A DNA stretch of 64,000 nucleotides, taken from contig NZ_CP038267.1 of the NCBI RefSeq assembly GCF_004564375.1, positions 1,056,501 to 1,120,500 on the forward strand. The letters run 5' to 3'. Made by a program: the position numbers and the translations under genes. Each line of letters opens with the position of its first letter. The stretch's first letter is position 1. Under the pieces are notes generated by a model that was not told where the DNA came from, did not search any database, and saw only the letters and a list, made by a program, of their open reading frames with translations. This stretch comes from Nocardioides euryhalodurans. Lineage in GTDB: Bacteria; Actinomycetota; Actinomycetes; Propionibacteriales; Nocardioidaceae. Below are positions 35,589-42,021 of this stretch, piece after piece.

Positions 35589-36515
35589 TTACCCGGCCGT
35601 GGCCGAGGTGCCGTCGGCACCTGCGAGGGAGGCCACCTCGTCGGCGACGCCCCAGCTCAGCGTCACCCCGGCGCCGCCGAGCCCGTAGGCGTGCACGACG
35701 TGCCCCACGCGCTCGAGCCGCACCACCGGACGGGTCGGCCGGAGCCCCACCCGGGTCCGGAGCACGCGGGCGCCGGCGAGCTCCGGCACCAGCCTGGTCG
35801 CCCGCGCGAGGATCTCCCGCGTCACCTCGGCGACCGGGGCACGGTCCCACTCGCCCTCGTCGTCGGTGCCACCGACCACGACGTCGTCCGCGCGCGGCAC
35901 GACGTACGTCGGTCCCGCACCGTCGAGCATCCAGCGGTCGATCCCCGGCTGCTCCACGATCGCGACCTGGCCGCGCACCGGGAGCACGGTCGGGTCGCCG
36001 GCGAGGTGGCGCGCCCCCAGCCCGGAGCAGTTGACGACCAGGTCTCCCCCGGAGGGCAGGGCCGCCAGCGCGAGGCGGGTCACCGAGCCACCGCCTGCGA
36101 GGACCCGGTCGCGCAGCCAGGTCAGGTAGACGGGCATCTCGACGACCGGGGCGAGGAACGACCAGCCGTCGACGTACCCGTCGGGCAGCCTCGGCCTCCG
36201 ACGCAGGTCGGGCACCGCGGCGGCCCACCACGGGTCCGGCTGGGCCTCGGTGAAGACCTCGATCCCCTCCCGGAGCCGGACCCCGGTGGCGTCGTCGCCG
36301 GCGAGCTCGGTGAAGACCTCGCGCGAGCGGCTCGCCCAGGCCGTGACCCGGTCCTGCGGCAGGGCGCGGTAGGGGTACCAGAGGGCAGCGGCCACCGCCG
36401 AGGTCGTCTCGAGCGGCAGGTCGCGCGCGAGGACCGCCACGTCGTGGCCGTCCTCGAGCAGCCGCAGGGCACAGCTCAGCCCCACGACCCCGGCACCGAC
36501 CACGATCACACGCAC
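35589..36515 (-). CDS. D-amino-acid oxidase (FAD-dependent)
   Basis: The 308-residue flavoprotein fits the D-amino-acid oxidase family, which oxidises D-amino acids to 2-oxo acids, ammonia and H2O2. It starts with the dinucleotide-binding VIVVGAGVVGLSCALRLLED. The family-typical SAVAAALWYPYRA, the substrate-site TYVVPRADDVVVGGT and GLRPTRP, and the closing HAYGLGGAGVTLSWG are all visible. D-amino acids from peptidoglycan turnover are a plausible substrate. It ends about 75 bases upstream of the histidine-kinase gene on the same strand and lies downstream of ferritin. Confidence 0.88.
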   Translation of the reverse strand: MRVIVVGAGVVGLSCALRLLEDGHDVAVLARDLPLETTSAVAAALWYPYRALPQDRVTAWASRSREVFTELAGDDATGVRLREGIEVFTEAQPDPWWAAAVPDLRRRPRLPDGYVDGWSFLAPVVEMPVYLTWLRDRVLAGGGSVTRLALAALPSGGDLVVNCSGLGARHLAGDPTVLPVRGQVAIVEQPGIDRWMLDGAGPTYVVPRADDVVVGGTDDEGEWDRAPVAEVTREILARATRLVPELAGARVLRTRVGLRPTRPVVRLERVGHVVHAYGLGGAGVTLSWGVADEVASLAGADGTSATAG

Positions 36516-36546
36516 GGGACGATCCTGCCGTGGAGCGGCGCTGCTG

Positions 36547-37071
36547 TCAGGCGCCCGCCTCGCGCGGGGCGGTCGGGTCGTCGGCCTCGGAGGACTGCTC
36601 GCGGGCGACGTACTCCTCGATGTCCTCGATGTCGTCGCGGTTGCGCGAGACGACCGCGAGCAGGTCGGTCATGGTGGCGACCTCCTCGACCTGCTCCTTG
36701 ATGAACCACTGCATGAACTGCTCGGAAGCGAAGTCGGACTCCTCGCGGGCGATCCGCAGCAGGCTGTTGATCTGCTCGGTGACGCGGCGCTCCTGCTCGA
36801 GCGCGAGCTGCACCGGTGCGACGACGTCCTCGAAGGTGGCCCGCGGGGCGTCGACGCCCGGGATCACGACCTCCGCGTCGGTGTCGAGGAGGTACTGGAC
36901 CATCATCATCGCGTGCCCGCGCTCCTCGAGCGCCTGGCCGTAGAAGAGGGCCGCCATCTGCGGCATCGTCAGCGCGTCGTAGTAGACCGCGCAGGCGAGG
37001 TACTGGTTGTGGGCGGCCAGCTCGTTGCCGATCTGGGTGTTGAGCTGATCGACGAAGCGTGGTGCGGGCAC
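36547..37071 (-). CDS. ferritin (non-haem)
   Basis: The 174-residue protein is a four-helix-bundle ferritin that oxidises Fe(II) and stores iron. Ferroxidase ligands are visible in NELAAHNQYLACAVYYDAL (helix A Glu), ALEERGHAMMM (E-x-x-H, helix B) and LALEQERRVTEQIN (helix C). No haem-binding methionine pattern of bacterioferritin was noticed. The GTG start has AGGAG upstream. A weak match to the DtxR/IdeR iron box lies 71 bases before the start, and a better one is upstream of the preceding Cys-rich gene. Control by an iron regulator is therefore likely. Confidence 0.92.
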   Translation of the reverse strand: MPAPRFVDQLNTQIGNELAAHNQYLACAVYYDALTMPQMAALFYGQALEERGHAMMMVQYLLDTDAEVVIPGVDAPRATFEDVVAPVQLALEQERRVTEQINSLLRIAREESDFASEQFMQWFIKEQVEEVATMTDLLAVVSRNRDDIEDIEEYVAREQSSEADDPTAPREAGA

Positions 37072-37141
37072 TTCTCACTCCTGGGGTTCGCGAGTACGAC
37101 GTCCGGTGCCGAGCATCGCAGGTGCGCTGTCCGGGTGCATC

Positions 37142-37160
37142 GAAGGTTTGCCTGTCCTCA
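37142..37160 (-). promoter_or_regulatory. weak candidate iron box before ferritin
   Basis: The 19 bases agree with the DtxR/IdeR consensus at 12 positions by my hand count. The site overlaps the stop of the Cys-rich gene and is 71 bases upstream of the ferritin start, a usual distance for an activator site. On sequence alone this is near chance level. Confidence 0.3.
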
Positions 37161-37388
37161 GGCTGCCGTCCCGGCCTTCTTCGCCTGCTTGGCGGCCTTG
37201 ATGCTGATGGCCTTCTCGACCGTCACCAGCTTGCGCTTGTGGACGGTGTAGCCGGCAGGAAGGCTGCCCTCCTTGAGCATGCGCAGGGGGCAGCGGTTGC
37301 ACCGCGACTTCGACTCGCAGCACTTCTTCTTGGGGAGCTTCGCGAGGCCTGCCTCGCCCTTCTTCCCCTTCTTCTTGTCCTTGCCCAC
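37158..37388 (-). CDS. small Cys-rich basic protein (76 aa)
   Basis: No named family was recognised. The protein is strongly basic at both ends (MGKDKKKGKKGEAGLAKLPK and KAAKQAKKAG) and has a compact central cysteine cluster, KKKCCESKSRCNRCPLRML: four cysteines within about ten residues, then a conserved-looking LPAGYTVHKRKLV. The cluster could bind zinc, iron or an Fe-S unit. It lies between a good iron-box candidate upstream and ferritin downstream on the same strand, which suggests an iron-responsive gene. The function is unknown. Confidence 0.7.
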   Translation of the reverse strand: MGKDKKKGKKGEAGLAKLPKKKCCESKSRCNRCPLRMLKEGSLPAGYTVHKRKLVTVEKAISIKAAKQAKKAGTAA

Positions 37389-37409
37389 GGCGGCACTGTA
37401 GCAGCCTGC

Positions 37410-37428
37410 TTAGGTAAGCCTTGCCTCA
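37410..37428 (-). promoter_or_regulatory. candidate DtxR/IdeR iron box
   Basis: TTAGGTAAGCCTTGCCTCA agrees with the 19-base iron-box consensus at 14 positions by hand count and keeps the outer palindrome arms TTAGG and CCTxA. It lies 22 to 40 bases before the start of the Cys-rich gene and overlaps the stop of the preceding small gene. Confidence 0.55.
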
Positions 37429-37667
37429 ACGTCGTCGCCGTCCCACGGAGTGACGCGCCAGCCGTCGGCGTCGATCTCGACCAGCACGTCCCCCGGCCCG
37501 TGCGGGTGCTCCCCCACGACCACCACCGTCTCGCCCCGATGACGGTCGGCGAGCTCGGCGAGGTCCACCGGGGCGTCGTACTCCGCGGCCGTCCGGATGC
37601 CTCCGGCGCCGACCGCCGGGCGCTCCCGCACCAGCAGGATCCGGGCCGGGCACTGCAGGTCGCTCAT
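37410..37667 (-). CDS. small protein (85 aa), possibly a shortened histidine-phosphatase-like fold
   Basis: The protein is not firmly recognised. Its start (CPARILLVRERPAVGAGG) resembles the first strand of the histidine phosphatase family but lacks the catalytic RHG. The end (RHRGETVVVVGEHPHGPGDV, then DADGWRVTPWD) resembles that family's last strands. It could be a decayed or strongly shortened relative. The ATG has TAGCCT six bases upstream and no ribosome site, so it is probably leaderless and shares a 28-base divergent promoter with the DUF427 gene. Confidence 0.6.
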   Translation of the reverse strand: MSDLQCPARILLVRERPAVGAGGIRTAAEYDAPVDLAELADRHRGETVVVVGEHPHGPGDVLVEIDADGWRVTPWDGDDVEARLT

Positions 37668-37673
37668 GGTTCG

Positions 37674-37689
37674 AGGCTATGCCTAGGCT
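37674..37689. promoter_or_regulatory. compact divergent leaderless promoters
   Basis: TAGCCT on the minus strand (37674-37679) and TAGGCT on the plus strand (37684-37689) each lie exactly six bases before their start codons (37667 and 37696). They are four bases apart in a 28-base gap, so any -35 contact must fall inside the opposite gene. Confidence 0.5.
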
Positions 37690-37695
37690 GTCGGC

Positions 37696-38193
37696 ATGCC
37701 TCGCGTCATCCCCGATCCGGTCGGGCCGGGCCAGGAGTCGGTCTGGGACTACCCCCGGCCACCGCGGGTCGAGCCGAGCAGCGAGACGGTCGAGGTGCGC
37801 CTCGGTGGCGAGCTCGTCGCCCGGTCGACGAAGACCTACCGCGTCCTGGAGACCAGCCACCCGCCGACGTACTACCTGCCGCGCTCGGCCTTCGCCGAGG
37901 GCGTGCTGCTGCCGGTCGACGGCACGACCCACTGCGAGTGGAAGGGCGAGGCCGCGTACTTCGACCTGTCGGCCGGTGGCCGTCGGGCACCGCGCGCCGC
38001 GTGGACCTATCCCCGCCCCGCCCACGGGTTCGAGGTGATCGGCGACCACCTCGCCGTGATGCCCGGCGCGGTCGACGCGTGCACGGTCGACGGTGAGGCG
38101 GTGCGTCCCCAGGAGGGCGGCTTCTACGGCGGCTGGGTGACCTCGCGCGTGGTCGGTCCCTTCAAGGGCGGGCCCGGTTCCTGGGGCTGGTGA
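37696..38193 (+). CDS. DUF427 domain protein
   Basis: The 165-residue protein matches DUF427, a small beta-rich domain of unknown activity common in actinobacteria. Typical pieces are VEVRLGGELVARSTKTYRVL, the HPPTYYLPR motif, CEWKGEAAYFDL and AWTYPRP. It begins at an ATG without a ribosome site but with a TAGGCT hexamer six bases upstream. It converges with the mutase gene, whose stop is 15 bases beyond. No pathway link can be drawn from context. Confidence 0.88.
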   Translation: MPRVIPDPVGPGQESVWDYPRPPRVEPSSETVEVRLGGELVARSTKTYRVLETSHPPTYYLPRSAFAEGVLLPVDGTTHCEWKGEAAYFDLSAGGRRAPRAAWTYPRPAHGFEVIGDHLAVMPGAVDACTVDGEAVRPQEGGFYGGWVTSRVVGPFKGGPGSWGW

Positions 38194-38208
38194 GCCCCGG
38201 GCCGTCCG

Positions 38209-40200
38209 TCAGTCCAGCCCGTGGGCCCGGCGGATCTCGTCGACGATGCCACCCATGATCTCGGTGAGGCCGAAGTCCTTCGGCGTGAAGACGGCCGCAA
38301 CCCCGGCCTCCCGCAGCCGGCGGCCGTCGGAGTCGGGGATGATCCCGCCGACGATCACGGGCACGTCGTCGAGGCCGGCCTCGCGCAGCCCGTCGAGCAC
38401 CGTCGGCACCAGCTCCATGTGGGAGCCGGAGAGGATGGAGAGCCCGACGCAGTGGACGTCCTCCGCGACCGCGGCCGCGACGATCTGCTCGGGCGTGAGC
38501 CGGATGCCCTGGTAGATCACCTCGAAGCCGGCGTCCCGGGCCCGGACCGCGACCTGCTCGGCGCCGTTGGAGTGGCCGTCGAGGCCGGGCTTGCCGACCA
38601 GCAGCCGGAGCCGGCCGCCGAGCTCCTCACCGGTCTCCCGCACCCGGGCGCGCACGGCGGTCAGCTCCTCGCCCGCCTCCACGACCCCGACCGCGCCGGA
38701 GACGCCGGTGGGTCCGCGGTACTCCCCGAACACCTCGCGCAGCGTGGCCGCCCACTCCCCCGTCGTCGCACCGGCGCGCGCCGCGACCAGGGTCGGCGCC
38801 ATCAGGTTGGCGTCGGTCTTGGCGGCTGCGGCCAGCGCGGCCAGCGCGTCGGTGACCTCGGTCTCGTCGCGCTGCGCCTTCCAGGCCGCCAGCCCCGCCA
38901 GGGCGGTCTGCTCGGCCTCCGGGTCCGCCGCCATGATCGCCCCGTCGAGGTCGGCGGTCAGCGGGGAGGGCTCGGTGGTCTCGTACCTGTTGACGCCGAC
39001 GATCGTCTCCTCCCCCGACTCGATCCGCGCCCGGCGGGTGGCGTGGGAGGAGACCAGCTCCTGCTTCATGTACTCCACGGCCTCGATCGCGCCGCCCATC
39101 GCCTGCACCCGGTCGATCTCGGCCCGCGCGCCCTCGACCAGCTCGGCGACCTTCGCCTCGATGACGTGCGAGCCGTCGAAGATGTCGTCGTACTCGAGAA
39201 GGTCGGACTCGTAGGCCAGCACCTGCTGCAGCCGCAACGACCACTGCTGGTCCCAGGGGCGCGGCAGCCCGAGGGCCTCGTTCCAGGCGGGGAGCTGGAC
39301 GGCCCGGGCGCGGGCGTTCTTGCTGAGCGTGACGCCCAGCATCTCCAGGACGATCCGCTGCACGTTGTTCTCCGGCTGCGCCTCGGTGAGGCCGAGCGAG
39401 TTGACCTGCACGCCGTAGCGGAAGCGGCGCATCTTGGGGTCGGTGACGCCGTACCGCTCCCGGGTGATCTGGTCCCACAGCTCGACGAAGGCCCGCATCT
39501 TGCAGGTCTCCTCGACGAAGCGGACGCCGGCGTTGACGAAGAAGGAGATCCGGCCGACCACCCGGCCGAAGTCCTCCTCGGAGACCTGGCCGGACGACCT
39601 CACCTGGTCGAGCACCGCGATCGCGGTGCACAGCGCGTAGGCCAGCTCCTGCGTCGGCGTCGCGCCGGCCTCCTGCAGGTGGTAGCTGCAGATGTTGATC
39701 GGGTTCCACTTCGGGACCTGGTGGACCGTGTACGCGATCATGTCGGCGATCAGCCGCATGGACGCCTCGGGCGGGAACGCGTACGTCCCCCGCGAGAGGT
39801 ACTCCTTGATGATGTCGTTCTGGGTGGTGCCGGCGAGCTGGGCGGCGACCTCCTCCGGGGAGAGGTCGGGGTTCTGCTCCTCCGCGACCACCTGGTACAT
39901 CGCCAGCAGCCACATCGCGACCGCGTTGATGGTCATCGACGTGTTCATCTCCGTCAGCGGGATGTCGTCGAAGAGCCGCCGCATCTCGCCCAGGTGGGGC
40001 ACGGGCACGCCGACCTTGCCGACCTCGCCCCGGGCGAGCGGAGAGTCCGGGTCGTAGCCGGTCTGGGTGGGCAGGTCGAAGGCGACCGAGAGCCCGGTCT
40101 GCCCCTTGGCCAGGTTGGTGCGGTAGAGGGCGTTGGACGCCGCGGCGGTCGAGTGGCCGGCGTACGTCCGCATCACCCAGGGGCGGTCCTTCTCGCTCAT
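38209..40200 (-). CDS. ecm: adenosylcobalamin-dependent acyl-CoA mutase, ethylmalonyl-CoA mutase (MeaA) type
   Basis: The 663-residue single-chain B12 mutase has an N-terminal TIM barrel (about 1-510; MRTYAGHSTAAASNALYRTN, LPTQTGYDPDSPLARGEVGK, YHLQEAGATPTQELAYAL). A C-terminal cobalamin-binding domain (about 525-660) carries the base-off motif GLDGHSNGAEQ and the later LSILSGSH and VIVGGIIP. Length and one-chain layout fit MeaA/Ecm, which rearranges ethylmalonyl-CoA to methylsuccinyl-CoA, rather than the two-subunit methylmalonyl-CoA mutase. ccr in the same window supports this. An isobutyryl-type mutase cannot be fully excluded. The ATG at 40200 has a TACCCT -10-like hexamer seven bases upstream. 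Confidence 0.85.
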   Translation of the reverse strand: MSEKDRPWVMRTYAGHSTAAASNALYRTNLAKGQTGLSVAFDLPTQTGYDPDSPLARGEVGKVGVPVPHLGEMRRLFDDIPLTEMNTSMTINAVAMWLLAMYQVVAEEQNPDLSPEEVAAQLAGTTQNDIIKEYLSRGTYAFPPEASMRLIADMIAYTVHQVPKWNPINICSYHLQEAGATPTQELAYALCTAIAVLDQVRSSGQVSEEDFGRVVGRISFFVNAGVRFVEETCKMRAFVELWDQITRERYGVTDPKMRRFRYGVQVNSLGLTEAQPENNVQRIVLEMLGVTLSKNARARAVQLPAWNEALGLPRPWDQQWSLRLQQVLAYESDLLEYDDIFDGSHVIEAKVAELVEGARAEIDRVQAMGGAIEAVEYMKQELVSSHATRRARIESGEETIVGVNRYETTEPSPLTADLDGAIMAADPEAEQTALAGLAAWKAQRDETEVTDALAALAAAAKTDANLMAPTLVAARAGATTGEWAATLREVFGEYRGPTGVSGAVGVVEAGEELTAVRARVRETGEELGGRLRLLVGKPGLDGHSNGAEQVAVRARDAGFEVIYQGIRLTPEQIVAAAVAEDVHCVGLSILSGSHMELVPTVLDGLREAGLDDVPVIVGGIIPDSDGRRLREAGVAAVFTPKDFGLTEIMGGIVDEIRRAHGLD

Positions 40201-40207
40201 GGCTCGA

Positions 40208-40213
40208 AGGGTA
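40208..40213 (-). promoter_or_regulatory. -10 element of mutase gene (leaderless)
   Basis: TACCCT on the minus strand ends seven bases before the ATG at 40200, so the transcript probably begins at or next to the start codon. TTACCA lies 18 bases further upstream as a poor -35 element. Confidence 0.4.
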
Positions 40214-40287
40214 GGCCCGTGGGCTACGCGCTGGTAACCGCTTGGCCGTGTGGGGTTCTGCACACGATCTCGGTCCGCAGGAGGCGC

Positions 40288-40590
40288 TCAGGCGGCGTCG
40301 CGGTCGACCTCGACGAAGCGGATCAGGCGCGAGAGGTGGAGCATCCGGAGCACCTGGGGACCGCAGCCGCGCAGCGTCACGTGGTGGCCGGTGCGCGGGG
40401 CGGCGTGGCTGGCGTAGGCGAGCACCCGCAGCGCCGGCAGGTCGACGGACTCGACGTGGGTGAGGTCGACGACGACCTCGTGCTCGCTCTCCTCGAGGCG
40501 CTCGTGGAGCGCGGAGCGCACCCGGGAGGTGCTCCGCGCGTCGAAGTCGCCGCAGAGCACCAGCGTCGGACCGTCGGTGAGGATGTCCAT
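40288..40590 (-). CDS. STAS-domain protein without the usual phospho-serine
   Basis: The 100-residue protein has the STAS (anti-sigma factor antagonist) fold pattern: LVLCGDFDARSTSRVRSALH, then EVVVDLTHVESVDLPALRVL and VTLRGCGPQVLRML. Members bind anti-sigma kinases and are switched by phosphorylation of a Ser or Thr in a D-S-S/T-G motif. Here that place reads D50-L-P-A, so the usual phosphorylation site is missing. It may be always active, or serve as a sensor module. No anti-sigma or sigma gene is adjacent. It precedes no obvious operon partner. Confidence 0.85.
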   Translation of the reverse strand: MDILTDGPTLVLCGDFDARSTSRVRSALHERLEESEHEVVVDLTHVESVDLPALRVLAYASHAAPRTGHHVTLRGCGPQVLRMLHLSRLIRFVEVDRDAA

Positions 40591-40721
40591 CGTCTGCCCC
40601 GTTCTGCCGGTCCGCCCCGCGTCGGCCCGACCCCTCCGAAAGTCGCCACCCGTCCGGGGCGGCTCCCCCTGTCACCCACTATGACGCCCGTCACCCCGGA
40701 TCGGTTGCCAAGGCCGCCCGA

Positions 40722-41315
40722 TCAGGCCGCGTGTCGCGCAGGTGGCGGAGGATCGGACCACCAGACGGCGGCTGCGGTGCCGACGGCGATCAGGAGCATC
40801 CCCGCCACACCCGTCGGGGAGAAGATGTGGTCGACGTGGACGCCCCACGCACCCAGCGGCAGGGTCACCAGCGAGAGGGCGCGCACGCGCAGCCGGTGGA
40901 CGCCGTCGACGAGCAGCAGCGTGGTCGCGAGCAGGAGCGCCCAGGAGCCCACCTCACCGACCGGGGTGCCGATCCGGAAGATCCACGAGACCTCTTCCGG
41001 CCGGGACGCCCCCGCCGGCAGCCGGCCGGTGACGTACCCGGCGGTGACGCCGCTGATCACGTCGAGAGCGGTGTAGGCGACGGCGTAGACGAAGGCGGCC
41101 GCCCTCACGCCCCAGGCGAGCGGGTCACGCCGCCCCCGCAGCGGCACGACCAGGCCCGCGCCGACGAGCGGGAAGACGAACATCCCGACGAGGTGCAGCC
41201 ACAGCCAGGTGTCGGCGGACTCCGTGGTGAGCGAGTGGGGATGGACGAGCCCGGCGACGGCCAGCGCCAGCGCCGGAGCCGCGGCGAGCGCGGTGGTGGT
41301 GCTCCGCCGGTCCAT
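40722..41315 (-). CDS. six-TM membrane protein of unknown function
   Basis: The 197-residue protein has about six hydrophobic segments (for example LWLHLVGMFVFPLVGAGLVV, AAAFVYAVAYTALDVISG and VGEVGSWALLLATTLLLVDG) and two short His-containing loops. I recognise no characterised family; similar membrane proteins occur widely in actinobacteria. The ATG at 41315 starts close to the first helix; a longer open frame upstream overlaps the divergent adenosyltransferase gene and is not coding. Its function and partners are unknown. Confidence 0.75.
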   Translation of the reverse strand: MDRRSTTTALAAAPALALAVAGLVHPHSLTTESADTWLWLHLVGMFVFPLVGAGLVVPLRGRRDPLAWGVRAAAFVYAVAYTALDVISGVTAGYVTGRLPAGASRPEEVSWIFRIGTPVGEVGSWALLLATTLLLVDGVHRLRVRALSLVTLPLGAWGVHVDHIFSPTGVAGMLLIAVGTAAAVWWSDPPPPARHAA

Positions 41316-41366
41316 GCCCCCGAACCTAGCGAGGCTCCCGTGAGCGGACGCGCTCCGGCGGAGTCC

Positions 41367-41372
41367 TACAGT
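41367..41372 (+). promoter_or_regulatory. -10 element of adenosyltransferase gene (leaderless)
   Basis: TACAGT ends six bases before the ATG at 41379 and no ribosome-binding site is present between them, the pattern of leaderless actinobacterial mRNAs. Confidence 0.45.
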
Positions 41373-41378
41373 GCAGCC

Positions 41379-41954
41379 ATGGTCAACCTCACCCGCATCT
41401 ACACGCGCACCGGAGACGGCGGCACGACCCGGCTCGGCGACTTCTCCGAGACCGCCAAGACCGACACCCGGCTGGCGGCGTACGCCGACGTCGACGAGGC
41501 CAACGCCCACATCGGCGTGGCACTGGCGACCGGGGACCTGGCCGAGGAGGTCGTCGGGGTCCTGACGCGGGTCCAGAACGACCTCTTCGACGTGGGGGCC
41601 GACCTGTGCACGCCGGTGGTGGCCGACCCCGAGCACCCGCCGCTGCGGATCGAGCAGGCCTACGTGGACCGGCTCGAGGGCTGGTGCGACGAGTTCAACG
41701 AGGACCTGCCGGCGCTGCGCTCCTTCATCCTCAACGGCGGCACCGCGGGCGCGGCCCACCTGCACGTCGCCCGCACCGTGGTACGCCGGGCCGAGCGCTC
41801 GGCCTGGGCGGCATGGGCGGACCACGCCGACTCCATGAACCAGCTCGCCATCACCTACCTCAACCGCCTCTCGGACCTGCTGTTCATCCTCGCCCGCCAC
41901 GCGAACCGCGAGCTGGGCGACGTCCTCTGGGTGCCCGGCGGGGAACGCTCCTAG
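41379..41954 (+). CDS. PduO-type ATP:cob(I)alamin adenosyltransferase
   Basis: The 191-residue enzyme adenosylates cob(I)alamin to the coenzyme needed by acyl-CoA mutases. It has the ATP-binding N-terminus IYTRTGDGGTTRLGD, the central LRSFILNGGTAGAAHLHVAR and the C-terminal NRLSDLLFILARHANRELGD typical of the PduO/MMAB family. It would supply cofactor to the mutase 1.2 kb away, while MeaB at 1.6 kb escorts it. The start has a -10-like TACAGT directly upstream and no ribosome site. It converges with the MFS gene over a 67-base gap. Confidence 0.93.
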   Translation: MVNLTRIYTRTGDGGTTRLGDFSETAKTDTRLAAYADVDEANAHIGVALATGDLAEEVVGVLTRVQNDLFDVGADLCTPVVADPEHPPLRIEQAYVDRLEGWCDEFNEDLPALRSFILNGGTAGAAHLHVARTVVRRAERSAWAAWADHADSMNQLAITYLNRLSDLLFILARHANRELGDVLWVPGGERS

Positions 41955-42021
41955 CCACCACGCCAGGCCCCCACGAGGGTCACGCCCTGCGCACCGCGCG
42001 CGGGGCCGGCTCGTCGTCGGC

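Noticed and set aside
37142..37160. Treating the second iron box as established
   Set aside because: 12 of 19 matches is close to background for a palindromic GC-rich consensus; it is kept as a low-confidence site only.
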